From Ulvibacterium sp965228935 (GTDB lineage: Bacteria; Bacteroidota; Bacteroidia; Flavobacteriales; Flavobacteriaceae), in assembly GCF_965228935.1 (NCBI RefSeq), contig NZ_OZ245846.1, positions 2,232,001 through 2,296,000 on the forward strand: 64,000 nt of DNA, read 5' to 3'. The notes below the pieces were generated by a model. That model searched no databases, was not told where the DNA came from, and worked only from the letters and a program-made list of their open reading frames with translations. Shown here piece by piece: positions 26,305 through 35,709 of the stretch (position 1 is its first letter; each line of letters starts with the position of its first letter). Both the position numbers and the translations under genes were made by a program.

Positions 26305-27741
26305 TCAATGGGTGTAAGGTACGGTACCGGTTTCATCAACAGGATACCCCCATTTTTTAATATAGTCCATTCCTGGAAGAAATTCATCCCCTGTTTCCCT
26401 CAATCGTTCTGAAAGTTGTTCATCCAGGTCGTTTTGTAAAGCAGCATATTGGACATTGCCAATAAGGTTGTTCATTTGATAAGAATCGCTCTCATTGTCG
26501 AATAGCAACCAAGGGCCTTTCAAATCTCGGGCATAAGTGTACCGTCTGGTCTTAATGGCCCTGTATTCCCTTCCGTCGTGTTCAACCCTGTTCCATTGGC
26601 CGAACGGCTGTATGCATGTCAGCAAGGTAGCGTCCCCTACCTGCTCTTTGCCTTCTAAATAAGGCCTATAATTGATACCTTCTACAGAGTTGGGAATTGG
26701 GATGTCGCACAAACCCAAAATAGTTGGTAAAATATCTTCCGAGTTCATCAGAGCGTCTTTTTCTCCAGCTGTAATACTTAGATTTTTTGGTAAATGAAAT
26801 AACATAGGCACCCGAGCGGATTCCTCATAAGGTTGTTGTTTTTTATAGGCCCCATGGGATCCTAAAAGATCTCCATGATCCGAAGTAAACACTAGTATCG
26901 TATTTTCCAACTGACCGGATTCCTTTAAATTCGTTATTACTTTTCCCACCATATCGTCCAGTGCGGAAATATGGGCGTAATAACCTGCCAAATCCTTTTT
27001 GGCCCTCATTTTTAAGCTATCAGGTACGTTTTCGTGAAGGATGATTTTATTGGGGTCAAAACGATTTCTGTATTCCTTCGGTGCCGTGTGATAGGGGGCA
27101 TGAGGTGTACCATAGGAAACGACCATCAAAAAAGGGCTGTCCGATTCCTTTTTTTGGGCCATATAACGAATCGCAGCATCAGTCTGCCCAAAAGTGTCAT
27201 AGTCTTCCCAGATTTTTCTAGCCGGGTCGTCTTTCTCATAATACACCGATTCGTTATAGTTATGGGTGCACTCGTTGGCCTTCCAAAAGGTAAAACCTTG
27301 TCTTCTCCCCCCTGGTGGAATAAACTGTAAACGGCCATGGCCGTCCAAATGCCATTTACCAATGTACCCTGTATCATACCCCGCATTTGAAAAAATCTTT
27401 CCCATGGTTACGGCATTGGTATCCAACTGCACATCATTCATGAATACCCCATGGGTCAGGGGTCTTTGCCCTGTTAATAGGGAAGCCCTGAAAGGCGAAC
27501 AGACCGGCATACCTGAGACTGCATTTTTGAAGTTAACGCTTACTGAGGCAAGACTGTCCAGATAGGGAGTTCGCACATTGGGGTCCCCGGCATAGCCCGT
27601 GGCCTGTGCCCGCCATTGATCTGTAAACAAAATCAAGACATTGGGTCTATTTTTTAATGTAGATTCTTCTGATTGCTCAGGGTTAGGCTTGCAAGCATAA
27701 AAAACAATTACTAAAAGGATATAGAACGGAATATATTTCAT
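26305..27741 (-). CDS. S1 sulfatase, lipoprotein
   Basis: 478 residues. Formylglycine-dependent sulfate ester hydrolase of the S1 family. Lipoprotein signal MKYIPFYILLVIVFYAC, lipid Cys at C17. C81 in CSPFRASLLTG is the residue to be converted to formylglycine. The metal-binding segment is LFTDQWR with D41 followed by Gln rather than the common Asp-Asp. GKWHLDG, HAPYHT and TSDHGD supply further active-site residues. Expected at the outer-membrane face or periplasm. It is the last gene of a long minus-strand operon that also encodes rhamnose enzymes, so it probably removes sulfate from a rhamnose-rich glycan. The regiospecificity is not readable. Confidence 0.92.
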   Translation of the reverse strand: MKYIPFYILLVIVFYACKPNPEQSEESTLKNRPNVLILFTDQWRAQATGYAGDPNVRTPYLDSLASVSVNFKNAVSGMPVCSPFRASLLTGQRPLTHGVFMNDVQLDTNAVTMGKIFSNAGYDTGYIGKWHLDGHGRLQFIPPGGRRQGFTFWKANECTHNYNESVYYEKDDPARKIWEDYDTFGQTDAAIRYMAQKKESDSPFLMVVSYGTPHAPYHTAPKEYRNRFDPNKIILHENVPDSLKMRAKKDLAGYYAHISALDDMVGKVITNLKESGQLENTILVFTSDHGDLLGSHGAYKKQQPYEESARVPMLFHLPKNLSITAGEKDALMNSEDILPTILGLCDIPIPNSVEGINYRPYLEGKEQVGDATLLTCIQPFGQWNRVEHDGREYRAIKTRRYTYARDLKGPWLLFDNESDSYQMNNLIGNVQYAALQNDLDEQLSERLRETGDEFLPGMDYIKKWGYPVDETGTVPYTH

Positions 27742-27746
27742 AAAGT

Positions 27747-29219
27747 TTAGTTTTCTAACTGTCTGGTCTTAATATGCTGAGGGTCGTCGACTAAATCTCC
27801 GGTTTTAGCTCTCCATTTTGAAAGTGCGTTTCTGAGTTCTTCCTGTTTTTCAAGATACTCTTTTTTTCCGGCTAGGTTCACCAATTGTCCTGGATCGTTT
27901 TCCACGTCATACAGTTCTTCGAATGCTCGACCGGACTCCAATTGTTTTAGCAGTTCGTATTGGATAGGGTGCGTTTCCTTGGCGTCCAAGGTCGCTTGGT
28001 AGCTACGGTTGCCCCAGCCTTTTTCCACCATAAGGTCCGCTGGCAGTTCATAGGTTTTTTGATGCATCAAGTTTTGGATGTAGTAAAATTGACCATCAAA
28101 GATTACCCTGCTCGGATAATGTTCGGCCCTTATGGGCCCGTGGGAATTGTGTTCACCAAATACATAGGTTCTGCCTTCAATTTTGGTTTTTTCCCCGGAA
28201 AAAATCGATTTTAAGGAACGCCCTTGCATGGTTTCGGGAATTGGAATATCAAGATAATCCAGAATGGTCGGCATAATATCGATATGGGATATCAAAGCTT
28301 CCGAAATCTTACCTTTTACGATCATCGGGCCGCTTACCACAAACGGTACATGTAGGCCGGCATAATAGGGTGATGCCTTTGCCCTATGATACGGCTCGCC
28401 TTGATCGCTGGTAAAAATTACCAAAGTGTTTTCCAACAATCCTTTTCCCATTAGAACTTGCATAATGCTTCCTGCACAGGCATCCGCCAGTTGCACGGAA
28501 CCATAATATTTTGCCAAATCTTCACGCATGGCGGGGGTGTCCGCCAGATATTCGGGAACTTCAATACTGTCTTTGTTGGGAAGGAAGTTAGGAAAATCTT
28601 CCATATGTTTATCCAAATTACGGTGTGGCGGGGCGATATTGGCCTGAAAAAAGAACGGTTGGTCTCCGGCATCCCTAACAAAACCGGAAATTATCTTTTT
28701 GAATTCTTCCGGGCTATTCTGAACTGCGTTTCGTGCGCTGTACGGAAACTTCCATGGGGGACTCATATGAAACTTCTGCGTAATTGCGGTAAAGTAACCA
28801 TTTTCCTGAAGTAACTCCGGAAGTGTTTGAATGTATTCATGAATACCGACTTTATCGATTGTGGAAGAGGCCCTGGTAAATTCTTTGTCCCCGTCCGTCA
28901 GTTTTGGCGTGACCGTATTGCGCCAATGTCCGTTTGCATGAGGGTACATTCCTGTCATGATAGAACTTCTACTAGGCGAACAGGAAGGCACCACGGCAAA
29001 AGAGTTTGTAAACAACATACCGTTTTTTGCCAGGGTATCTACATTTGGGGTCGTGATTCCCTTGGTTCCAAGGGCCGACAAATGGGCACCTTGGTCATCG
29101 GTCAGGATCAGTACAACATTAAGCGGCTTTTTGGTCTCGGATTCCTTTGGCGTTTTTTCCTTGCAGGACACTACGAACACAAGAACCGAAAATAGGACGA
29201 AATATAGGTTCGTTTTCAT
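27747..29219 (-). CDS. S1 sulfatase, lipoprotein, sulfamidase-like
   Basis: 490 residues. Lipoprotein signal with Cys C19 (FVFVVSC-KEK). Metal ligands D41-D42 (LTDDQGAH), formylglycine Cys C80 in CSPSRSSIMTG, then KFHMSPPW, IAPPHRN and TSDQGEP. The layout resembles heparan N-sulfatase/sulfamidase-like S1 members (possibly subfamily S1_8), but that is from memory of the pattern. It lies 5 bases upstream of the preceding entry's gene in the transcript and 3 bases after rhaM. Substrate is presumed to be a sulfated sugar of the locus target polysaccharide. Confidence 0.92.
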   Translation of the reverse strand: MKTNLYFVLFSVLVFVVSCKEKTPKESETKKPLNVVLILTDDQGAHLSALGTKGITTPNVDTLAKNGMLFTNSFAVVPSCSPSRSSIMTGMYPHANGHWRNTVTPKLTDGDKEFTRASSTIDKVGIHEYIQTLPELLQENGYFTAITQKFHMSPPWKFPYSARNAVQNSPEEFKKIISGFVRDAGDQPFFFQANIAPPHRNLDKHMEDFPNFLPNKDSIEVPEYLADTPAMREDLAKYYGSVQLADACAGSIMQVLMGKGLLENTLVIFTSDQGEPYHRAKASPYYAGLHVPFVVSGPMIVKGKISEALISHIDIMPTILDYLDIPIPETMQGRSLKSIFSGEKTKIEGRTYVFGEHNSHGPIRAEHYPSRVIFDGQFYYIQNLMHQKTYELPADLMVEKGWGNRSYQATLDAKETHPIQYELLKQLESGRAFEELYDVENDPGQLVNLAGKKEYLEKQEELRNALSKWRAKTGDLVDDPQHIKTRQLEN

Positions 29220-29222
29220 ACT

Positions 29223-29537
29223 TTATGGCATATAAAATAAGGATTTCAAGTCTTTTGATACTGGACTGTTGTCGTCATTGGTTTCCATTAAATCGGTCAT
29301 ATAGGCCCACCATTTTTTACAGACCGCTGTTCCGGCTATGCTACGCCATTTTTCCTCCGATTCAACTTCGGCATATCCGAATAGAGAATTTGTATCCGAA
29401 TCCAAAAAAATACTGTAGTTTTCAACTCCATGTTCCTTGAGTTTTTCCTCAAGTTCCGGCCATATCGGATTGTGTCTTTTGGTATATTCATCGATTTTAT
29501 CCGCATATACCTTCATTTTAAAAGCTTTTCGAATCAC
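29223..29537 (-). CDS. rhaM: L-rhamnose mutarotase
   Basis: 104 residues, the exact size of the RhaM/YiiL family. It interconverts the alpha and beta anomers of L-rhamnose, speeding entry into catabolism. H22 and Y18 match the family's catalytic positions, and the WP, YSIFL and WWAYMTDLME segments are typical. It is cytoplasmic, since no signal is present. This is the best single clue that L-rhamnose is released by the surrounding locus. The other rhamnose catabolic genes (isomerase, kinase, aldolase) are not in the window. It is in operon with the sulfatases (3-base gap) and follows the CBM9-like/PKD gene by 39 bases. Confidence 0.93.
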   Translation of the reverse strand: MIRKAFKMKVYADKIDEYTKRHNPIWPELEEKLKEHGVENYSIFLDSDTNSLFGYAEVESEEKWRSIAGTAVCKKWWAYMTDLMETNDDNSPVSKDLKSLFYMP

Positions 29538-29576
29538 AATTGCTGTTTTTGGTTTTTAGGATTGCTCAATTACTAT

Positions 29577-30677
29577 TCATTTTGTCACCACATCCCATAC
29601 CTTGGAACGTATGGACTTTCCTTCAGGATTTTCTACGGTAAGTATTACGGTCCATTCTCCGGCCTTGTCATACCTATGTGATGGATGTTGGTCATTTGAT
29701 GAATTTCCATCCCCGAAGTCCCAATGCCACTTGGTAATCTTGCCAACAGACTCGTCCTTAAACTGAAACCAACGTTGATCGCGGTCCATCTCAACAAAAG
29801 ACCAGTCAGCATCAATGGTTTTTACAAACTGCTTTTCCAAGGGCATCAACCTAAAAATATTGAGGTAGGAGGCATCGTAAACCATTTTCGTGTCATGTGC
29901 CAAATTCATGAACGATTCACATTTTTTACCATCGAAATCAAGGAAACACCAGGAAAGCCCGATGACGTCATTTTCTTTCAATTGGGTCACGGTTGATTCT
30001 TGAAAACCTTCGACCGCTGCATGATCAAAGGGGGTAATCCAAAACTCCATTTTCAATTTTCCACTTTCCGAATGTTTGAAATTGTAATCGTATGCGGCAT
30101 TGAAGTGAGGAAATTCTTTTATCCATGGGGTATTGCCCCAGATCATGACCTCTTCTTTATGTTGTACAGGTGTGAAAATATGGTAGTTCTGGGCATGCGC
30201 CCCATGACCCTTAAAGTGGAGCTCTTCCAGGGAAATTTTTTCTTTATTGCCATTATGCTGTTTAATAAAAGGGCCACCGGATAAATTTCCGTCCACCACA
30301 AGTTCAAAAATGTCTTGACTGAGTGCTGAATCATTAAAATCCCAGAAATCATCGTACATTTCTAAAAAAAAGTATAGCCTGTTCAAATCTTTTACCCAAC
30401 CCACCTTTACGGAAATATCAAAATCCTTGGGGTCGAGATCAATGCCGTTACCAAAACGTGTGTCCATGAGTTGGTCTAGGCCTATGGTATACGATTCCGG
30501 CACCATTGCCCAATCGGAAAACTCGCCGTCTATTCGGGGAATCTGGTTTTTTGGAAATTGATAAATGCGATATTCCTGTTCAGGAATTGAAAAAGAAACA
30601 ATAAACATGGACAAGAAAGTAATCCGTACGATTAAAAATGGTTTTTTTAAACGTGATTTTTGATGAATGAAGGTCAT
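29577..30677 (-). CDS. Secreted CBM9-like plus PKD domain protein
   Basis: 366 residues. Signal-type N-terminus (basic MTFIHQKSRLKK then FLIVRITFLSMFIVSFS). Residues about 40-285 look like a CBM9-like domain of the DOMON/cytochrome-b558 type (PRIDGEFSDWAMVPES start, LYFFLEMYDDFWDF). Residues about 300-366 are a PKD domain with the WDFGDGNSSNDQHPSHRY signature. No catalytic motif is recognised, so it is probably a carbohydrate-binding accessory protein on the cell surface. Its start overlaps the stop of the 698-residue protein gene as ATGA (30674-30677), so the two are translated together and may work as partners. Confidence 0.75.
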   Translation of the reverse strand: MTFIHQKSRLKKPFLIVRITFLSMFIVSFSIPEQEYRIYQFPKNQIPRIDGEFSDWAMVPESYTIGLDQLMDTRFGNGIDLDPKDFDISVKVGWVKDLNRLYFFLEMYDDFWDFNDSALSQDIFELVVDGNLSGGPFIKQHNGNKEKISLEELHFKGHGAHAQNYHIFTPVQHKEEVMIWGNTPWIKEFPHFNAAYDYNFKHSESGKLKMEFWITPFDHAAVEGFQESTVTQLKENDVIGLSWCFLDFDGKKCESFMNLAHDTKMVYDASYLNIFRLMPLEKQFVKTIDADWSFVEMDRDQRWFQFKDESVGKITKWHWDFGDGNSSNDQHPSHRYDKAGEWTVILTVENPEGKSIRSKVWDVVTK

Positions 30678-32767
30678 TTCTTTTCCGCTTTTCTATCCAA
30701 TAGGGAGTATATATTTTCGGCTATGGGAGCTGGCATGATCATCATGCCCCCATAGTTGCCGCTTACACTGTTGTGCGTATCCGGAAAGGCATATTCATAT
30801 TCTCCCCTGAGGTAGCGGGCGTAGGTTTCCGGTAAGTTGTGCGGCAGCCAATTTTTGTCAATGGTCTGGGCGGCCATCCACCGGATTGCCGCATTGGTGA
30901 TACCCTCCTGAAAGCTCAGCCAATCTATTTCAGGATCTATTTCATCCCACTTCAGATTATGGCGTGCCACATCGGCAAAAACAGCCAGCACTTCCCACTG
31001 TACATGATCGCGTACCCAATTGGCAAAGTACCAGTCGCTAGAACTAAGTACAGGTTTTGTATCGTACAACATGGGTAGATCGTTAGGCTCCCATAGGTGG
31101 GTAAAGGCAAGAAGGGTACGCATCCAGTAGATCGCCTTATCCTTGTATTTTTCCTCTTTGAATTCTAGATAGGCGAGGTAATTTCCCACTGCTGCATGGC
31201 CTGCCGCCAACAAGTTCGCGGCATGTAAAGGGGTCTCCCAAAAATCGCCTGCTTCGGGCCTTTGGTAGGGCATACAAAAATCAAAAGCTTTTTTGGCGGC
31301 GTTCAAAAAACGTTGGTCTTTGGTCTCCCTTCCAATTTGCAGTAAATGCATGGCCGGTCTTATGGTGACATCCAAAGCGGTTTCGCCCCTAAGTCCCATA
31401 GGTTCTATAAAGGTAGTGGCTACCTTAAAATCATCTTTGCCGATGACATCGGGGTCAAACACAAAAGAGCCATCTCGTTTTTGTTCGGCCAATAACTTTT
31501 CCCCTTCCTTAACGAGTTCACTTTTACTTTTTGAATCATCACCTAATTGTTGTAGAATCCAATTGATCTTTTCCTTGAGTTCTTTTGCAACTTTATTCCT
31601 TTTGTTTTCTTTAATGAACCGTAACAAAAAATTGGGCACGTTGGGTTTAATGGATTTCTCGGGTCGTTGAACGATTCCGAAACCTTGTTCCTTATGCCAA
31701 AAATTGGTGTTGTAGGCATTGGCGATTCGATTTAGCGTTTCGTTGTATGGCCAACGAGGTTCGAAAGGCTTTGGTAGGCCTTTTCGTTTTACCCAATCGG
31801 TCAGGACATCAATGCTATTGCCCTTGCTCAACCATAACTCAGCATCAAAGTTTATGGTCTGATCAATTTTTAGTTCCAAATGTATTTTGGACACCACCTC
31901 GTTTTCATGTCCCTCGATAGTGGCATCGGGAACCATTAGGCCCATAAGATGATTGTTTTTTCGATCTACGAAATTCGGGGATGCGAAAACGGCTTGTGGT
32001 TTGTGGCCTCTGTAGTTGAACCATCGCGATGCTATTTGCTTTGGATCCCAAGAAAGGCCTATGCCGGTACCTTCATGGCTTAAGGCCATTACCGGAACCG
32101 ATACCTTGTTTGGGTGCGGTACCACCCTTAGTGCCCAGGGATCCTTAAAAAAATCCGTGCCACTAGTCCATTCATCATTTATGGCCCAATCGACGCCGGG
32201 CAGCAACGCATCTGTTTTTTTTGTTTTAAAGGAAGCTTCCCCAACCTTTAACCATGGTCCCCGGATATATTCGGCATTGTAGTTTCCGGTGGACTTTAAT
32301 CGGTATTGCAATGTTGCAAACTGCGAATCTTTTTCAATTTTAAAGGTCACCGTCCCTTTTATAGCGGGTTCTGTAAACGGATAGGCCATCCAATTCTCGA
32401 AAGAAGTACCGGCAAGAACTTCCCTGACCACTACCGAAGAAACATCAAAAATTAGTTCCTCTCCTTTTTCGGTCTTTTTTCTTGAATAGGACTCGGCAAC
32501 AAAACGCACGGGAATGTCTTGATCCCGTAGCTTTATTTCCCCAAAATGCTCCAGTATTGCCATCATCTTACCCGAGGGTGTCATAATTTCTCCCCAGCCC
32601 CAGCCTAAGACTCTTTTATAAAAGTTAAAGCGCATATAATCATTCTCCAATGCCACTGATTCTCCCGCATAACTCGTACGTTTAAAGCTTGGGTCGTTCT
32701 GTGCAAGATTTAGAATTGGTGAGAACGCCAAAACCAGTACAACAAAAGCCTTTCTAATTGTTCTCAT
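30674..32767 (-). CDS. Large secreted protein, putative glycan-active enzyme of unassigned family
   Basis: 697 residues from the preferred start at 32767, where a clean signal peptide begins (MRTIRKAFVVLVLAFSPILNLAQ); an in-frame upstream Met at 32818 only adds 17 polar residues. The N-terminal half (about 30-330) is beta-rich (GWGWGEIMTPSGKM, GIGLSWDPKQ). The C-terminal half is helical with (alpha/alpha)-barrel-like repeats (ETALDVTIRPAMHLLQIGRE, GDFWETPLHAANLLAAGHAAVGN), typical of glycoside hydrolases or lyases with helical toroids. No family or catalytic pair is recognised. It overlaps the CBM9-like/PKD gene by four bases and follows the 966-residue gene by 29 bases. It is probably periplasmic. 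Confidence 0.68.
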   Translation of the reverse strand: MRTIRKAFVVLVLAFSPILNLAQNDPSFKRTSYAGESVALENDYMRFNFYKRVLGWGWGEIMTPSGKMMAILEHFGEIKLRDQDIPVRFVAESYSRKKTEKGEELIFDVSSVVVREVLAGTSFENWMAYPFTEPAIKGTVTFKIEKDSQFATLQYRLKSTGNYNAEYIRGPWLKVGEASFKTKKTDALLPGVDWAINDEWTSGTDFFKDPWALRVVPHPNKVSVPVMALSHEGTGIGLSWDPKQIASRWFNYRGHKPQAVFASPNFVDRKNNHLMGLMVPDATIEGHENEVVSKIHLELKIDQTINFDAELWLSKGNSIDVLTDWVKRKGLPKPFEPRWPYNETLNRIANAYNTNFWHKEQGFGIVQRPEKSIKPNVPNFLLRFIKENKRNKVAKELKEKINWILQQLGDDSKSKSELVKEGEKLLAEQKRDGSFVFDPDVIGKDDFKVATTFIEPMGLRGETALDVTIRPAMHLLQIGRETKDQRFLNAAKKAFDFCMPYQRPEAGDFWETPLHAANLLAAGHAAVGNYLAYLEFKEEKYKDKAIYWMRTLLAFTHLWEPNDLPMLYDTKPVLSSSDWYFANWVRDHVQWEVLAVFADVARHNLKWDEIDPEIDWLSFQEGITNAAIRWMAAQTIDKNWLPHNLPETYARYLRGEYEYAFPDTHNSVSGNYGGMMIMPAPIAENIYSLLDRKAEKK

Positions 32768-32796
32768 TGACCGTGTATTTTCCGCAATCATTGATT

Positions 32797-35697
32797 TTAC
32801 CATTTCAAGGTCAACCATTTGCCATTCGTTTTTTTATCCACATTGAACTGGATTGTTTGGTCGATTACTTTATGTCGTATTCGTTTCCCTTTTTTGTCAG
32901 TGAGCTTGGGTTTGGCCATATCCACTTCTTTGGTCAATGGAATCGAAACCTGATCGGTGCCTTCGACCCATATCAAAGCTTCTTTCAAATCTTGGTTTTG
33001 AGAGGGTACAAAGGCAATTTTTTTCAGGGGTTTTTCTGAAAATCGATATTCCTTTCCGTTGATGTTAATGGACGAGGTATGTTGGCCTTCAAAGGCAATC
33101 AATTCACCTTCCGCATCGAGCCTGAAAGCCATGGTAAGTCGGCCTTCGTAATCCACTTTATGGCCATTGACTTTAAAATCCTTTAGGTTGATATCGGCTG
33201 GGGGCAGCGGATTTTTTTCCAAATGACGTTGATCCTCCTCCCTATTTCTCGAAAATCCGCCGGGCCAAGTTTCCCGATGATTTCTATAATGGCGTACAAT
33301 AACGTTGGTACCGTTTGGAAAACGCGTGGTCAAATAATCGGTGGTACGTGATAGGTGTTCGGTATTATCATTGGTATTTGGAAACATCCCTGTGGAGGGA
33401 TAGGCACCCAACCCATCCAATATTTCAAATAAGGTTCTAGTCTCGTACCCAAGACTGGCCGATTGGTCGTCACGTGGTCGAAAACCAAAGTAATGGGCGT
33501 TCCCTTTTCCGGTACCTACCAACAGGGAATTATCACAGTAGGCCAGTTTGGAAGTTCCTTCGATCGCTTCGACGGGATAGATACGATCTACCAAAAAGTC
33601 GGTCAGAATATATTGGGCCGGCACATTTTTTAAGTCGTTGGTGAAGTCAATTCGCTTGCCTACTGCCAACTGTCCTTGTACTTTAGAGGAATGATATTTT
33701 ACACCGAACAGGTTTTCCCATTTATCCAAAACGTGTTCCCCATTTCCATTTAAGATCGGTGGGGGGCCGAACCAGAAAACTTTACCTCCCTTGGTTGTCA
33801 GTTCATTCATTAATTCCAGAACCCCTGCCTGTGGTAAAGGCTCAAAGAGTGCTACGAGCGAGGTGTATTCCTTTTCTTTTACCTGAAGTTTTCCCTTGGC
33901 ATTGATTTTACCCAGTTCCAACAATTTTTCGGCCGTAATGAAATTGCCATAACCATATTGCGTCATCCAACTGCCGAAACGTTCTTCGGCGGCCACTAAA
34001 TTCATAGGATAAAGTATGAGCACATCCACATTGCGGTGTACGCGTCCTGTTATCAACTCCATGGATTTCGATTTGGTCCGCCCGCCGTATGCATCGTTGA
34101 CGGCCCCTTTTCGCTCCTTTACTTCTTCGGGCATTCCCCAAAAAGCGGGATAGGCAGCTGGGATTCTATTTAAAACACCCAAGGAAGCGGACATTGCCGC
34201 TCCATAGTAATTCCGGTCGTTCCAGCCCAATTCGGCAAAATCGTTCCGGGTGGGCTCCAAATATTCGCCCCATTTAAAATAATCATAACAGGCTGCAGCC
34301 GCCTGTTGTACCGTGTTTCCCCAAACAAAGTTCGAGGTATACTCGTATTTATAGGCGTGGCGTTCCAGATCTTCGGTGTTCCATAGATCCACGGTCGGGC
34401 TTTCGGCCCAAGATGAATGTCCGCTAGTGCCAAAATCCTCGACGCCGAACAGACCACTTGCATATGTTTTGGCTTCATTGAATAAATTTACCACATGGTT
34501 ATTCAATAATTTATAATATCTGTCCCGGAATAAAAAGGTACGCTGAATATCTTCTTCCGAATCGCCAAATACATACTGGACATTTAAAGGAGCAGTGGCA
34601 TTATTGCTGTAGATTTTAGGCCCGTAGGCAAAGAACAAAATGTCTTTTTCCTCAAATGGGACACCGTATTTTTTTTGATACATGGAGCCCATGGAAGCGG
34701 CATAATACCGAACGGCGAATTGCCCGTTATCATGATGGGAAAAATATTTCCAATCTTGTTGAATGTGCATCTCGTCGGAATAGAAATGTTGGATCTTGAT
34801 TTCCCTTTCATCATATTTTTTCAGCAGGTCTTTCAAAAAGGGAAGCGCCTCCGGACTGAAATATTCCATTTCCGGCACTTCGTATTCCAGCAGTACCAGA
34901 ACTCGGTCATAACCCTTTAATTCATCGCTTCCGTTCGAATAGATACTTACTCTTTTGGCGCGATCAGGGTCGGGGGTAGAGGGATTGCTCCATAAATCCG
35001 TATCCATTTCCCTATCGTTGTTGTCGTCAACGCGTTGTTTCCATACATCAAGTTTTACATTTTTCAACGGAAGGATATCATCACGATTGACCGCTATGTA
35101 AGGGCTTTGGGGAATCTGTCTTTCCTTGAATGCATAGGCCTTATGGCCCTTGAGCCGAATTTCAAAATTACCTTTATTATTGGACCACACGGTTTGTTGC
35201 CATAGCGGTACGTTGAATTTGCCCGTTATCGGATCGCGAAGCCCCACTTTATAATGTAACCAGGTACCATTTTCCCCTGTCTTGTTCCTAAAAGCAGGCC
35301 CTAATTCCAGGGGACTTAACAAGCTAAGCCCCATGCCCAGGCCATACTTTGCCGCAAAATCGGCTATAATCTTTATCTTATCGATATACTCGTCCATATC
35401 GGGCGTGAGTTTTCTTTCGGTAGCTTCTTGATTTCGGTATTGTCTAAAAAACTCGTCGAAGGCAATGGTCAGTGTATGGCGGCCCTTTTGTTTTGCGTCT
35501 TCGCAAACATCACGCAAACTGGCACGGCGTTTTGTAAAACCGGTCGACATATCGATCTTTTTGTTGGGATCTGTCAAGTCGGTCAATTGTTGGTCGCTGG
35601 TCAAGATAATCGTTTGAGCAGGGGCATTTGAGCTACAAAGTATCAGTGTTAAAAGGGATACTAATGCTTTGATGTAGTGGTGTTCTCCGATTTTCAT
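32797..35697 (-). CDS. Very large secreted hydrolase-like protein, family unassigned
   Basis: 966 residues with a signal peptide (MKIGEHHYIKALVSLLTLIL..., cleavage near APAQ, about residue 28). Residues about 60-520 look like a TIM-barrel catalytic region, with candidate acids D308/E309 in FYSDEMHIQQDW and an EDFGTSGHSSWAES stretch. Residues about 580-760 (VDVLILYPMN, GGKVFWFGPPP) resemble the amidotransferase-like trimerisation domain of GH42-type beta-galactosidases. A beta-rich tail follows. Overall layout suggests a glycoside hydrolase, perhaps an undescribed family acting on the rhamnose-rich substrate. It sits 12 bases after a sulfatase gene in the operon. Confidence 0.68.
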   Translation of the reverse strand: MKIGEHHYIKALVSLLTLILCSSNAPAQTIILTSDQQLTDLTDPNKKIDMSTGFTKRRASLRDVCEDAKQKGRHTLTIAFDEFFRQYRNQEATERKLTPDMDEYIDKIKIIADFAAKYGLGMGLSLLSPLELGPAFRNKTGENGTWLHYKVGLRDPITGKFNVPLWQQTVWSNNKGNFEIRLKGHKAYAFKERQIPQSPYIAVNRDDILPLKNVKLDVWKQRVDDNNDREMDTDLWSNPSTPDPDRAKRVSIYSNGSDELKGYDRVLVLLEYEVPEMEYFSPEALPFLKDLLKKYDEREIKIQHFYSDEMHIQQDWKYFSHHDNGQFAVRYYAASMGSMYQKKYGVPFEEKDILFFAYGPKIYSNNATAPLNVQYVFGDSEEDIQRTFLFRDRYYKLLNNHVVNLFNEAKTYASGLFGVEDFGTSGHSSWAESPTVDLWNTEDLERHAYKYEYTSNFVWGNTVQQAAAACYDYFKWGEYLEPTRNDFAELGWNDRNYYGAAMSASLGVLNRIPAAYPAFWGMPEEVKERKGAVNDAYGGRTKSKSMELITGRVHRNVDVLILYPMNLVAAEERFGSWMTQYGYGNFITAEKLLELGKINAKGKLQVKEKEYTSLVALFEPLPQAGVLELMNELTTKGGKVFWFGPPPILNGNGEHVLDKWENLFGVKYHSSKVQGQLAVGKRIDFTNDLKNVPAQYILTDFLVDRIYPVEAIEGTSKLAYCDNSLLVGTGKGNAHYFGFRPRDDQSASLGYETRTLFEILDGLGAYPSTGMFPNTNDNTEHLSRTTDYLTTRFPNGTNVIVRHYRNHRETWPGGFSRNREEDQRHLEKNPLPPADINLKDFKVNGHKVDYEGRLTMAFRLDAEGELIAFEGQHTSSININGKEYRFSEKPLKKIAFVPSQNQDLKEALIWVEGTDQVSIPLTKEVDMAKPKLTDKKGKRIRHKVIDQTIQFNVDKKTNGKWLTLKW

Positions 35698-35709
35698 AGG
35701 TTTTTACTT

